Source: Streptomyces longhuiensis (lineage in GTDB: Bacteria; Actinomycetota; Actinomycetes; Streptomycetales; Streptomycetaceae). From it: 64,000 bases of DNA. Under the pieces are notes generated by a model. The model was not told the DNA's origin and searched no databases. It worked only from the letters and a program-made list of their open reading frames with translations. The stretch lies in contig NZ_CP085173.1 in the NCBI RefSeq assembly GCF_020616555.1, positions 7,208,001-7,272,000 on the forward strand, written 5' to 3'. Shown here piece by piece: positions 54,715 to 63,934 of the stretch (positions are counted from its first letter, which is position 1; every line of letters begins with the position of its first letter). The translations under genes and the position numbers were made by a program.

Positions 54715-56295
54715 TCAGCGGAGGCGGGCGGCGATGTGATCGCCGACTCGCAGGGCGTTGGCGATGGCGGTCAGCGACGGGTTCACGGCGCCGATGCTCG
54801 GGAAGAAGCTGGTGTCCACGACGTAGAGGTTGTCGAGGTCGTGGGCCTTGCAGTTGACGTCGAGGGCCGAACTCTGCGGGTCGTCGCCGAACCGTACGGT
54901 GCCGGCCTGGTGCGCGGTGGCGCCGATCGGCATGCCCTTGTGCAGGTAGATGCTGTGATCCAACAGGTGGTGCTCGTGCATGCCCAGGTGCCCGAGCATC
55001 CCCTGCAGCTTGTGCTGGAGTCGCTTCAGCCCGGCGATGTTGTTCTTCTCGTCGAGAGCCAGGTGGATGGCGTCGTCCTGGTCGAGGGTGACCCTGCTCT
55101 CGGGCAGCGGAAGGTCCTCTCCGCACAGCCAGAAGTCGACGGCATGGTGCGCCAGCACCTCGAAGGGCATGTCGGGCATGACGGCACCGGCCCAGCGTGG
55201 TGCCTCACCATGGATCTGGTCGGCGTCCGACTTGCCGAGCATCTGGATGCCGCCGAGCGGATACTCCCAGTCGTCCGCGCCCAGGTACCAGTCGTTCAGC
55301 GCCAGGGTCTTCTGGAATCTGGTCGGGTTCGGTTCCTTCGACACCGCCATCAGCGCCAGGTTGTTGTGACGCATGTAGTGGCGTCCCACCACGTCCGAGC
55401 TGTTGGCGAGCCCGCCGGGGTGCCTGTCGTCGGCCGAACGCAGCAACAGGACGGCGGAGTTGACCGCGCCGGCGGCGACCACCACGATGTCGGCGCTGAA
55501 TTCCTCGGTCGCTCCGCTCTCGAGCTCGGCGACGACCCTGGTGACGGTGCGTCCGGTCGGGTCGGTCTCCAGGCGCCTCACATCGGCCCCGGTCACCATC
55601 GTGACGTTGTCGTACGTCAGTGCCGGGTCGACGCAGATCACCTGCGCGTCGGACTTCGCGCCCATCAGGCAGGGGAAGCCGTCGACCCGGTCGCAGCGGA
55701 TGCAGACGCTGTCATGGGTGGCCCGGCCGTTCTCGTCCTGGGTGAGGTTCACGCCGATCGGCAGGTGGAACGGGTGCAGGCCAGCCTTCCCCAGATCGTC
55801 GCTGAGCTGCTGGATGCGCGCCTCGTGCTCGACCGGCGGGTAGGCGTACTGCGCGCCGGTCGGCCCTTCGGTGGGGTCCTCGCCGTGCCGCCCGTGCACC
55901 AGGTAGAGATGTTCGGCCTGGGTGTAGTAGGGCTCCAGGTCCTCGTAGCGGATCGGCCACGCAGGAGAGACGCCGTCGTGGTGGCGGAGTTCGCCGAAGT
56001 CCTCGGGCCGGAGCCGGAAGAGCGCGGCGCCGTAGAACTTGGTGTTGCCGCCGACGTAGTAGTTGACCTCCGGGGGGAACCGGTTGCCGTGCTTGTCGTA
56101 CCAGAACTCCGGGGCACGGTACTTGCCCTGGACGAAGACGGCGGTGGAGTCCCAGTTGTCCCGCTCCCGTGGCAGGTAGCCGCCGCGTTCCAGGATCAGG
56201 ATCCGTTTGCCGGTAGGGGCCAGCCGGTGGGCGAGCGTACCGCCGCCCGCTCCCGTACCGATGACGATGACGTCGTAGTGCTGATCGTCGGCCAT
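54715..56295 (-). CDS. GMC-family flavin oxidoreductase
   Basis: The 526-residue glucose-methanol-choline type enzyme has FAD-binding IVIGTGAGGGTLAHRLA near residue 10, LERGGYLPRE, YYVGGNTKFYGAALFRLRP, and the C-terminal catalytic segment HQAGTVRFG with VNPSLTAIANALR (His/Asn pair). It may oxidise a sugar or sugar acid; its electron acceptor is unknown and may be quinone. No Tat or Sec signal is visible, so the site is cytosolic. ATG 56293-56295 follows GGGGACC at a loose spacing. It is last in a GH15-cyclase-GMC unit, 68 bp after the cyclase gene. Confidence 0.88.
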   Translation of the reverse strand: MADDQHYDVIVIGTGAGGGTLAHRLAPTGKRILILERGGYLPRERDNWDSTAVFVQGKYRAPEFWYDKHGNRFPPEVNYYVGGNTKFYGAALFRLRPEDFGELRHHDGVSPAWPIRYEDLEPYYTQAEHLYLVHGRHGEDPTEGPTGAQYAYPPVEHEARIQQLSDDLGKAGLHPFHLPIGVNLTQDENGRATHDSVCIRCDRVDGFPCLMGAKSDAQVICVDPALTYDNVTMVTGADVRRLETDPTGRTVTRVVAELESGATEEFSADIVVVAAGAVNSAVLLLRSADDRHPGGLANSSDVVGRHYMRHNNLALMAVSKEPNPTRFQKTLALNDWYLGADDWEYPLGGIQMLGKSDADQIHGEAPRWAGAVMPDMPFEVLAHHAVDFWLCGEDLPLPESRVTLDQDDAIHLALDEKNNIAGLKRLQHKLQGMLGHLGMHEHHLLDHSIYLHKGMPIGATAHQAGTVRFGDDPQSSALDVNCKAHDLDNLYVVDTSFFPSIGAVNPSLTAIANALRVGDHIAARLR

Positions 56296-56363
56296 GAGAG
56301 GGTCCCCGTTCCAGGAGTCGTCGATGGTGTGCGGGTCGGCCGCCACGGCCGCCGGCACCGGGG

Positions 56364-57308
56364 TCACAGGACGGCGACCGGGTTGACCGGCGAGCCGGTG
56401 GCGTCCGGCAGTCTCAGCGGGGCGATCACGCAGAGGAACGACCAGCGCCCCTCGGCCTCGCAGATCGGTACCAGGTCCTCGAACTGCAGGTAGTCCAGCA
56501 ACTGGAGGCCCATGGCGTGGACCGCCAGCACATGCACGGGGAAGTCGACGCCCTCGGTGGAGCTCGGGGCGGTGTCGTTGTTCCCGTCGCCGCCGAGCAC
56601 GGCGACCCTCCGGTCTGCGAGGAACTCCAGCGCGGACGGGTGGAGCCCGGCGCGCGCGTGTGCCGCGTCCCACGGTCCGAGTTCGGCGCGGCGCCGGCGG
56701 TGGCCGACGCGGACGAAGAGCAGGTCGCCTTCTGTGACGCGGAGGTGCTGGGCGGTCTCGGCCGCGGCGAGGTCGTCGGCGGTCACGTGATCACCCGGTT
56801 CGAGCCAGGGCACGCCGCGCAGCCGCGGGATGTCCAACAGCACGCCGCGTCCGACGATCCCGTCGCGCGCCGCATCGATGGAGAGCGCCGTCGCCCCGCC
56901 CGCTGTGATGCTGCTCGCGGGCACGCCGCCGTGCAGTGTGCCGTCGTAGATCACGTGGCAGAGGGCGTCGATGTGGCTGTCGGCGTCGCCGTGCACGTTC
57001 ATCGCGAAGCTGTCCATCGCGAAGTGGAGCCCGCGGGAGGTGTCTTCCTCCGGCTGCCCGATCATCCGGTGCTCGGCGGGCTCCGGATTGTCCGGGCCGG
57101 GCACCGTGTCCACCGGCGCGGCGAGCGTGACCGTCCGGCCTGTCCGCACCTCGCGGGCCGCGGCGAGCACCCGGGCAGGAGTCAGCGCGACCAGAGCACC
57201 CCGGTCACCGGCGGCCCAGGCGGTGCGCGAGCGCAGCTGGCGGTACAGCGCGCCGAACTCGTCGTCGGTCAGCCGTGGCGGTCCTGCCGGACGGGCGTGC
57301 GTGACCAT
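56364..57308 (-). CDS. Cyclase-family metal hydrolase (PF04199)
   Basis: The 314-residue protein has the family motif with His and Asp ligands: NVHGDADSHIDALCHV (compare HxGTHxDxxxH) around residues 104-120, plus GDHVTADDLA and LLFVRVGHRRR. Relatives hydrolyse N-formyl-kynurenine, or cyclic intermediates such as lactones. A role in opening a sugar lactone is an inference from the neighbouring dehydrogenases. ATG 57306-57308 is 3 bp after the GH15 stop, so the two are tightly coupled. No signal peptide. Confidence 0.82.
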   Translation of the reverse strand: MVTHARPAGPPRLTDDEFGALYRQLRSRTAWAAGDRGALVALTPARVLAAAREVRTGRTVTLAAPVDTVPGPDNPEPAEHRMIGQPEEDTSRGLHFAMDSFAMNVHGDADSHIDALCHVIYDGTLHGGVPASSITAGGATALSIDAARDGIVGRGVLLDIPRLRGVPWLEPGDHVTADDLAAAETAQHLRVTEGDLLFVRVGHRRRRAELGPWDAAHARAGLHPSALEFLADRRVAVLGGDGNNDTAPSSTEGVDFPVHVLAVHAMGLQLLDYLQFEDLVPICEAEGRWSFLCVIAPLRLPDATGSPVNPVAVL

Positions 57309-57311
57309 GGG

Positions 57312-59132
57312 TCAGCGCCCGCTCTCCGCGTCGAGCGCCTCGTCGAGGGTGGTGGCCGCCATGATGAGCGACAGATGCGTGAACGCCTGCGGGAAGTTGC
57401 CCAGTTGCTCCCCGCTCGGGCCGATCTCCTCGGCGAAGAGCCCGACGTGGTTGGCGTGGGTCTGCATCTTCTCGAACGTGTAGCGGGCCTGGGGCAGCCG
57501 TCCCGCCCGGGCCAGCGCGTCGACGTAGAGGAAGGTGCACAGACTGAAGGTGCCCTCCGAGCCGCGCAGCCCGTCCGGCGATGCCGCCGGGTCGTAGCGG
57601 TAGACGAGGCTGTCGGAGACGAGTTTGCGGTCCATCGCGTCGAGGGTGGCCAGCCAGGTCGGGTCCCGGGGGGCGATGAACTGGACCCTCGGCATGAGCA
57701 GCAGGGAGGCGTCCAGGACGTCGCCGCCGTAGTGCTGGACGAAGGCGCCCTCCTGCTCGCTCCAGCCGCGTTCCATGACCTGCTCCAGGATGGTGTCCCT
57801 CGCGCTGCGCCACTTCTGCACGTCGGCGGGCCTGCGGAAGTGCTCGGCCAGGCGCAGCCCTTGGTCGAAGGCGGCCCAGGACATCACCCGGCTGTAGGTG
57901 AAGTCCTGGCGGCCGCCGCGGGTCTCCCAGATGCCCTCGTCCGGCCGGTCCCATGCCTCGGCGAACCAGTCCAGCGTCCTGGCCAGGGTCTTCCAGCCCC
58001 GGTAGGTGGCCTGTTGCGCGACCTCACGGCCCTGGGACAACGCGTAGAGGGCCTCACCGTAGATGTCCAGCTGGAGCTGGTCGGCGGCTCCGTTGCCGAT
58101 GCGGACGGGGGAGGAGCCGCGGTAGCCCTCGAAGTGCTCGAGTGTCTCCTCGGGCAGGTCGGGGTTGCCGTCGACCCGGTACATCGTCTGGAGCGGCTCT
58201 TCCTCCTTGCCCTCGCGCTCCTGCAGTCTGTCGACCAGCCAGTGGAGGAAGGCGGTGGCCTCCTCGGCGAAACCGAGGTCCAGCATGGCGCGCACGGACA
58301 GCGAGCTGTCGCGTACCCAGGTGAACCGGTAGTCCCAGTTGCGTTCTCCGCCGACCTGCTCGGGAAGGCCCATGGTGGCCGCCGCGACGAGGGCGCCGGT
58401 GGGGGCGTAGGTGAGGAGTTTGAGGGTGATGACCGAACGGTGCACCAGTTCGGGCCAGCGGCCCCGGTAGCGGGACTGGCGCAACCAGCCCTGCCAGAAA
58501 CGGGCGGTCTCGTAGTCCTGTGCGGCGAGCCCGTCGACCGTGAGGGGCGCGGGTGCCTCGCCGCCGGACGCGCAGACGGTGAACACGACGCCGCCCGACT
58601 CGCCGGCGCTCAGCGTCACCCTGCCGCGCACGTCCTGGCCGTCCCGCTCCAGCGGGAAGGAGGCCTGCAGATGCGCGTCCATCCCCGGGGACCGGAACAG
58701 GCTGGTCTTCTCGCCGAGCTCCAGCTGGTGCTCGGCCCGGCCGTAGTCGAAGCGCGGCCGGCACTCCAGCGTGAAGTCGACGGTCCCCCGCACGGCCCGC
58801 ACGATGCGTATCAGGGTGTGACGGTCGGTGGCGGTGCCGGTCCGGTCCGGAGGCATGAAGTCGACCACCTCGCCCACCCCGTCCGGTGACATGAACCGGG
58901 TCACCAGAATGGCCGTGTCGGGGTAGTAGAGCTGCTTGCAGGTCGCGTCGGGATGCTCGGGGGCCAGCCGCATGTACCCACCGCCGTCGTGGTCGAGCAG
59001 GGCGGCGAAGATGCTGGGCGAGTCGAACCGGGGAGCGGCGAACCAGTCCACGACGCCCTGCGACGAGACGAGCGCCGCAGTCTGCAGGTCACCCACCAGG
59101 CCGTGTTCGGCGATGGGAGGGTAGCGGTCCAT
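57312..59132 (-). CDS. GH15 glycoside hydrolase (glucoamylase/trehalase type)
   Basis: The 606-residue protein has the beta-sandwich N-terminal domain (PPIAEHGLVGDLQTAAL, DWFAAPRFDSPSIF) and the (alpha/alpha)6 barrel with NWDYRFTWVRDSS, acid Glu in GIWETRGGRQDFTYSR and base Glu in FAEEIGPSGEQLGNFPQ. GH15 includes glucoamylases, glucodextranases and bacterial trehalases of the mycobacterial kind. Absence of a signal peptide favours cytosolic glucan or trehalose. ATG 59130-59132 follows GGAGCAG; a longer frame to 59180 is less likely. It heads the unit GH15-cyclase-GMC and is divergent from aldose 1-epimerase. Confidence 0.9.
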   Translation of the reverse strand: MDRYPPIAEHGLVGDLQTAALVSSQGVVDWFAAPRFDSPSIFAALLDHDGGGYMRLAPEHPDATCKQLYYPDTAILVTRFMSPDGVGEVVDFMPPDRTGTATDRHTLIRIVRAVRGTVDFTLECRPRFDYGRAEHQLELGEKTSLFRSPGMDAHLQASFPLERDGQDVRGRVTLSAGESGGVVFTVCASGGEAPAPLTVDGLAAQDYETARFWQGWLRQSRYRGRWPELVHRSVITLKLLTYAPTGALVAAATMGLPEQVGGERNWDYRFTWVRDSSLSVRAMLDLGFAEEATAFLHWLVDRLQEREGKEEEPLQTMYRVDGNPDLPEETLEHFEGYRGSSPVRIGNGAADQLQLDIYGEALYALSQGREVAQQATYRGWKTLARTLDWFAEAWDRPDEGIWETRGGRQDFTYSRVMSWAAFDQGLRLAEHFRRPADVQKWRSARDTILEQVMERGWSEQEGAFVQHYGGDVLDASLLLMPRVQFIAPRDPTWLATLDAMDRKLVSDSLVYRYDPAASPDGLRGSEGTFSLCTFLYVDALARAGRLPQARYTFEKMQTHANHVGLFAEEIGPSGEQLGNFPQAFTHLSLIMAATTLDEALDAESGR

Positions 59133-59525
59133 GGCTGCTCCGAAGTCTCGACAGAGCCCCCTGCTCCCACTATCGGCCACTCGGGTGGCGCTTGCCCGTC
59201 GGAGCCCCGTCGGGAGTCGCGGGCCGGAGCCGGTCGATCACGGGGGAGAAGGTCCGGTGCTGGAGCCCCGTGACACCTCGGTGGGTCCGTCGGACGGGCG
59301 ACGGAGACGGTGGATGGAAATGATCCCCGTCCGGCTGGTGAGCCGCCTGGTGTAGTGCCTGTGGCCCCACCAGGCGAACGGGCCCGGCGATTTCACCGGC
59401 AGGAACGTGTTGCGCTTGACCGGGTCGATGCGGGGCCGCACGCTCCCGAGGGGAGGGTCGGAGCCGCAGGCCACCACCACGTCGGCGCCCGACGGCACCG
59501 ACAGGGCGGACCGAGGAGGCCACGC
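59133..59525. other. Divergent promoter region between GH15 and aldose epimerase
   Basis: The 393-bp stretch contains a minus-strand open frame 59238-59498 (86 codons from GTG; SPGPFAWWGHRHYTRRLTSR in the middle) with fair codon use but no ribosome site. It could be a decayed or unrecognised small gene, and I do not call it. No clear operator was found. Confidence 0.3.
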
Positions 59526-60446
59526 GTGCAGCAAAGCCGCACTGGACGGCAACTGACCCTCTGCCGCGGCACGCACAAGGCCGTCGTCGTGGAGCTGGGA
59601 GCGGCCCTTCGGTCCTACGCGGTCGGTGGACGCACAGTCATCGACGGATTCGCCGAACAGGACGGGATCACCGGCGGGCGCGGCCAGATCCTGGTGCCGT
59701 GGCCCAACCGGATCCGCGACGGCCGGTACCCCTGGGACGGGCAGGAGCTGCAGCTGCCGCTCACCGAGCCGGCCGGCGGCAACGCCATCCACGGGCTGCT
59801 CCGGTGGGTCGCGTGGCAGGTCGTGGAGGCGAGCGGCAGCCGAGCAGTCCTGGAGGTTCCGCTGTGGCCGCAGCCGGGCTATCCGTTCCACCTCCACGTC
59901 CGCGCCGAGTACACCCTGGGCGAGAGCGGGCTCGAAGTCGCCGTCACCGCGCGCAACCTCGACACGAGCGCCGCACCCTACGGCTTCGGCCAGCATCCCT
60001 ACCTCACCCCGGGCACCGCGCTCGTCGACCAGGCGGTGCTGACCGTCCCCGCACGGACATGGCTGCGCACCGATGAGCGCGGACTTCCGGTGGCCGCCGA
60101 GCCGGTCGCCGGGACCGAGTACGACCTGCGAACGCCACGAGCTGTCGGGGCGCTCCGGCTGGACACCCCGTTCGGTGACCTCGACCGGGACGCGGACGGC
60201 CGGGCCGTGGTGCGCCTGGCCCATCCGTCGGGTGCGTTCGGTACGGACGTGTGGCTGGGTGAGGGCGCCGATTACGTGCAGCTCTACACCGGCGACACAC
60301 TGCCGCCGCAGGAGCGCCGTCGAGCGGTCGCCGTCGAGCCGATGACCTGCCCCCCGGACGCCTTCCGCAGCGGCACCGGGCTCGTCGGCCTCGGCCCCGG
60401 CGAGCAGCACACCGTCCGCTGGGGGATCACGCCGTGGGAACGGTGA
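59526..60446 (+). CDS. Aldose 1-epimerase (mutarotase)
   Basis: The 306-residue enzyme interconverts alpha and beta anomers of glucose or galactose. The two catalytic histidines are in GNAIHGLLRW and GFGQHPYLTP, and the Glu is in AVEPMTCPPDAF. The beta-sandwich pattern runs through LEVPLWPQPGYPFHLHVRAEY. GTG 59526 follows GAGGAGG. It precedes the antiporter gene by 122 bp, same strand. The epimerase would supply the beta anomer needed by the SDR dehydrogenase if the latter is a glucose dehydrogenase. Confidence 0.92.
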   Translation: MQQSRTGRQLTLCRGTHKAVVVELGAALRSYAVGGRTVIDGFAEQDGITGGRGQILVPWPNRIRDGRYPWDGQELQLPLTEPAGGNAIHGLLRWVAWQVVEASGSRAVLEVPLWPQPGYPFHLHVRAEYTLGESGLEVAVTARNLDTSAAPYGFGQHPYLTPGTALVDQAVLTVPARTWLRTDERGLPVAAEPVAGTEYDLRTPRAVGALRLDTPFGDLDRDADGRAVVRLAHPSGAFGTDVWLGEGADYVQLYTGDTLPPQERRRAVAVEPMTCPPDAFRSGTGLVGLGPGEQHTVRWGITPWER

Positions 60447-60568
60447 CGGCGCCGTCGCGGCCCCCGACCTGATCCTCACCGGGCCACGGCGCAGGTCGGA
60501 CCCGGCCGGCCGCGCCGCCGGCCGGCCAGAGCACCGACCCGTCCCACCACGCGTCGAAAGGGCCACTT

Positions 60569-62347
60569 GTGACGACGAATCAGGTGCTCGCCGGCGTGGG
60601 CTTGATCCTTGTCCTGGCCGTCGGATCGCAGGTCTTGGCCGGTCGCCTGCGCATTCCCGCCCTCATCGTGCTGCTCCCGGTCGGCTTCGCCGCCGGCGTG
60701 CTGATCGACGACGTCGACCCCGAGCAACTGCTGGGGGCGGCGTTCTCACCGCTGGTGTCGCTGGCCGTCGCCGTCATCCTCTACGACGCGGGCCTGGGGC
60801 TGGACCTGGCGAGGCTCAAGGGCCACACCCGCAGGGTCGTCGTCCGGCTGATCTGGATCGGTGTCCTGGTCACCGGGCTGTTCGGCACGCTCCTCGCCGC
60901 GCCGCTGTTGGGCATGTCCCGACAGGCGGCCGTCATGATCGGCGCGATCCTCGTGGTCTCGGGGCCGACGGTCGTCGGACCTCTGCTCGGCTTCGTGCGA
61001 CCGAAGGACCGGCTCCAGCGCATCCTGATCTGGGAAGGCTCGCTCATCGACCCGGTCGGCGGTGTGGTGGGCGCACTGGTCTACCACGGGGTCGTGGCGA
61101 GCTCGGGTCACCACCTCGTCGGTGGGACGGCGCGATTCCTGGCCAGCGTGGGCATCGGAGCGGCCGGAGGAGTGGTCGGGGCGGCTCTGCTGTGGGTGCT
61201 GTTCCGGGTGCTGCGGCTCGGCGAGGTCCTCGGTACGACGGCACAACTCGCCGCGGTGATCGGTGTGGCGGCGCTCTGCGATGTCCTGCGCGAGGACACC
61301 GGACTCATCGCCGCAGTGGTGATGGGCCTGGCCGTCGCCAACCTCCCCGGCATCGACGTACCCGCGCGTCGGCCGTTCTTCGAGGCCCTGGTCAGCCTGA
61401 TCCTCGGCGTGCTCTTCATCTCGATCTCGGCCACCGTCACCCCGCACTCGCTGCGCCATGTGTGGCTCCCGGCACTCGGGCTCTCCGCCTTTCTGGTGCT
61501 GGTCGTCAGGCCGCTGGTCGCCGTCGTGTCCACCCTCGGCACTGACCTGACGCGCGGCGAGCGGGCCTTCATCGGCTGGATGGCGCCGCGCGGAATCGTG
61601 GCTGCCGCCACGGCGTCGACGTTCTCGGCGGGCCTGGTGGCCAAGGGGATCGGCGGAGCGGCGAAGATCCTTCCGGCCACCTTCGTGGTCATCGTCGCGA
61701 CCGTGACGCTCTACGGCCTGACCGCCTCGCCCGTCGCCCGGCGCCTGGGCGTCGTGCGCCCGTCCCGCTCGCGGCCCCTGCTGGTCGGCGGTGACCCCTG
61801 GGTGGTCGACCTGGGGGTGGCTCTGAAGGCAGCGGGGCTCGAGGTGCTGATGTGGGCGGGGGAAGAGGAACAGCGCGAACGGATCCGGCGGGCCGGGGTC
61901 GACCTTGCGCCGGGTGAGCTGCTGGGCGCCGCCACGGGGGGCGCCGCCGAGCTGGAAGGCATTACGGCGGTGTACTTCCTGACCGCGGAGGACGACTTCA
62001 ACGCGCTGGCCGCGGTGCTTCTGCGCGGCAGCGTGGAGGGTACGGTCCACCGCCTCAACGCACCGGCCGACAGCCACGGAGTGGTGGCGCCGTTCATCGG
62101 AGGCGAGGTTCTGTTCGACCCGGATCTGACCCGGCAGACGTTCGCGCGCAGGTACGAGGAGGGGGCATCGGTTCTCGGGCAGCCCGCCGGGGACGCCCTC
62201 CTGCCCGGCAGCGCTCTGCTGTTCCTCGTACGGCGGGACGGCCGCCTCGATCCGGTCACGGGAGGCAGCACGCCACTGCCCCGGCCGGGGGACACGGCCG
62301 TCCTGCTGGCCCCGGGCCGACGGGGTTCCGAGAGTCCGGCGCAGTAG
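60569..62347 (+). CDS. Cation/proton antiporter (CPA1-like) with C-terminal regulatory domain
   Basis: The 592-residue membrane protein has about 12 hydrophobic segments (LILVLAVGSQVLAG, LIVLLPVGFAAGVLI and so on) with ILVVSGPTVVGPLL and EGSLIDPVGG, where charged residues sit in the exchanger core. The C-terminal 200 residues after TASPVARRLGVV are soluble and look like a TrkA-type nucleotide-binding domain (VDLGVALKAAGLEVLMWAGE). It exchanges sodium or potassium for protons and could adjust pH during sugar acid production. GTG 60569 is behind GAAAGGG. Confidence 0.87.
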   Translation: MTTNQVLAGVGLILVLAVGSQVLAGRLRIPALIVLLPVGFAAGVLIDDVDPEQLLGAAFSPLVSLAVAVILYDAGLGLDLARLKGHTRRVVVRLIWIGVLVTGLFGTLLAAPLLGMSRQAAVMIGAILVVSGPTVVGPLLGFVRPKDRLQRILIWEGSLIDPVGGVVGALVYHGVVASSGHHLVGGTARFLASVGIGAAGGVVGAALLWVLFRVLRLGEVLGTTAQLAAVIGVAALCDVLREDTGLIAAVVMGLAVANLPGIDVPARRPFFEALVSLILGVLFISISATVTPHSLRHVWLPALGLSAFLVLVVRPLVAVVSTLGTDLTRGERAFIGWMAPRGIVAAATASTFSAGLVAKGIGGAAKILPATFVVIVATVTLYGLTASPVARRLGVVRPSRSRPLLVGGDPWVVDLGVALKAAGLEVLMWAGEEEQRERIRRAGVDLAPGELLGAATGGAAELEGITAVYFLTAEDDFNALAAVLLRGSVEGTVHRLNAPADSHGVVAPFIGGEVLFDPDLTRQTFARRYEEGASVLGQPAGDALLPGSALLFLVRRDGRLDPVTGGSTPLPRPGDTAVLLAPGRRGSESPAQ

Positions 62348-62680
62348 ACCGGCCGCCTGCTCCCGGCCGCACGAACCCGGTCGTTCCCAGGGGGCCGTAC
62401 CGGGTCGGCGTGCGGCGCGCGCATCCAGGGCGCCTCTTCGTCAGCGATGTCGGGCTCCGGGGTGCTCGTCCCTGCGGGCACGGGGGTGCGTGAGATCCGC
62501 TCCAGAATGAAGGGCTCGAAGGCTTCCGGCAACTATGGACGACAACAGTGACTGGTCGTACGGCCCTTCTCGTCGGCCGGTCGGACGGAGCGGATCGGGT
62601 CTCCTCGGCCGCCTTCTCCCGCGTAGGCCTTCGCGCGTGGGCCCGGCTCACAGGTCTCGGCGCAGGGCGGCGCAAACAGA
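62348..62680. other. Intergenic region before the glycosyltransferase
   Basis: No gene is called. The minus strand has open frames with start-like [12 protein letters not shown] near 62600-62640 and PEAFEPFILERISRT near 62490-62525, in different frames. These could be fragments of a former gene at the right edge of the module. No tRNA, att repeat or terminator was recognised. Confidence 0.35.
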
Positions 62681-62710
62681 TTGCACGAGACGTCTCGTCT
62701 CACTTACGGT
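62681..62710 (+). promoter_or_regulatory. Promoter of the glycosyltransferase gene
   Basis: TTGCAC (62681-62686) and TACGGT (62705-62710) are separated by 18 bp and match a housekeeping -35/-10 pair. The ATG lies seven bases after the -10, so transcription would begin at or beside the start codon, giving a leaderless message. Confidence 0.6.
62685..62698. promoter_or_regulatory. Palindromic operator between -35 and -10
   Basis: ACGAGACGTCTCGT is a perfect 14-bp palindrome inside the promoter spacer. That is where a TetR-type repressor would block polymerase. No TetR gene is intact in the window next to it. Confidence 0.6.
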
Positions 62711-62716
62711 GACGTC

Positions 62717-63934
62717 ATGACCGTCCCCAGGAACGCCCATATCGCCATGTTCTCCATCGCCGCCCACGGGCACGTGAACCCGAGCATCGAGGTGATCAGG
62801 GAGCTCGTCGCCCGCGGGCACCGCGTGACGTACGCGATCCCGCCGCAGTTCGCCGAGAAGGTTGCCGAGGCCGGGGCCGAGCCGAAGATCTGGCACTCGA
62901 CGCTGCCCACGGACGACGACCCGGACGCGTGGGGCACGGAGCTGATCGACAACCTCGAACCCTTCCTCACCGACGCGATCCAGGCGCTGCCGCAGCTCAT
63001 CGACCTCTATGAGGGCGACGAGCCGGATCTCGTCCTCTACGACATCACCGCCTACCCCGCCCGCGTCCTGGCCCACCGCTGGAACGTCCCGATCGTGCAG
63101 TTCTCGCCGAACCTCGTGGCCTGGGAGGGCTACGACGAAGAGGTCGGCAAGCCGATGTTCGAACCGCTCAAGCAGACGCCGCGCGGCAAGGCGTTCTACG
63201 AGAACTTCGAAGACTGGATCCGGTCGAACGGGATCGACCGTTCCGTCGAGGACTTCATGGGCCGCCCCGACCGCTGCCTCGTCCTCATCCCCAAGGCGCT
63301 CCAGCCGAACGCCGACCGGGTCGACGAGAGCCGCTACACCTTCGTCGGCGCCTGCCAGGGCGAGCGGGCGGCGCAGGGCGAGTGGCAGCGCCCGGCCGGC
63401 GCGGAGAACGTCCTCCTCGTCTCGCTCGGATCGAGCTTCACCAAGCAGCCCGCCTTCTACCGTGCCTGCATCGAGGCCTTCGGTGACCTGCCCGGCTGGC
63501 ACGTGGTGCTCCAGATCGGCAAGTTCGTCGACGAGGAGGAACTCGGCGCGATCCCCGCGAACGTCGAGGTGCACCACTGGGTGCCGCAGCTGGCGATTCT
63601 CAGGGAGGCCGACGCCTTCATCACGCACGCGGGCGCGGGCGGCAGCCAGGAGGGCCTCGCCACCGCGACGCCGATGGTCGCGGTCCCGCAGGCCGTCGAC
63701 CAGTTCGGCAACGCCGACATGCTCCAGGGGCTCGGCGTCGCACGCCACGTACCGATGGAGGAGGCCACGCCCGACAAGCTGAGGGAGACCGTGCTCGCCC
63801 TGGTGTCCGACCCCGAGGTGGCGCGCCGCCTCCAGGAGATCGGGGCGGAGATGGCGGGCGAGGGCGGTACCCGGCGCGCGGCCGACCTCGTCGAGCGGGC
63901 CTTGCGTCCTGGTTCCACGGGCGGCGTGAAGTGA
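62717..63934 (+). CDS. mgt: Macrolide-type UDP-glycosyltransferase (MGT family)
   Basis: The 405-residue GT1 enzyme starts [19 protein letters not shown] (acceptor side) and has the C-terminal donor motif [21 protein letters not shown] with [21 protein letters not shown]. It resembles the Streptomyces enzymes that glucosylate and inactivate macrolides. Other acceptors are possible. No signal peptide. ATG 62717 lies seven bases after a -10 hexamer, with no ribosome site, so translation is probably leaderless. A perfect palindrome in the promoter suggests induction by a TetR-type regulator. After its stop (63935-64000) only a short AT-richer stretch with GGGTAACG repeats remains. Confidence 0.9.
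   Translation: MTVPRNAHIAMFSIAAHGHVNPSIEVIRELVARGHRVTYAIPPQFAEKVAEAGAEPKIWHSTLPTDDDPDAWGTELIDNLEPFLTDAIQALPQLIDLYEGDEPDLVLYDITAYPARVLAHRWNVPIVQFSPNLVAWEGYDEEVGKPMFEPLKQTPRGKAFYENFEDWIRSNGIDRSVEDFMGRPDRCLVLIPKALQPNADRVDESRYTFVGACQGERAAQGEWQRPAGAENVLLVSLGSSFTKQPAFYRACIEAFGDLPGWHVVLQIGKFVDEEELGAIPANVEVHHWVPQLAILREADAFITHAGAGGSQEGLATATPMVAVPQAVDQFGNADMLQGLGVARHVPMEEATPDKLRETVLALVSDPEVARRLQEIGAEMAGEGGTRRAADLVERALRPGSTGGVK

Larger units (their letters stand above)
49486..62680. other. Putative inserted respiratory and sugar-oxidation module
   Basis: Nine genes (SDR dehydrogenase, NDH-2, cydA, cydB, GMC flavoprotein, cyclase-family hydrolase, GH15, aldose 1-epimerase, antiporter) with related roles lie between a truncated gene on the left and the glycosyltransferase on the right. 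There is no integrase, tRNA or att repeat in view, so the mode of insertion is unknown. The edges are approximate. Confidence 0.4.

Noticed and set aside
62535-62675. TetR-regulator gene expected beside the glycosyltransferase
   Set aside because: A start-like sequence ([12 protein letters not shown]) exists on the minus strand, but no helix-turn-helix follows in any frame.
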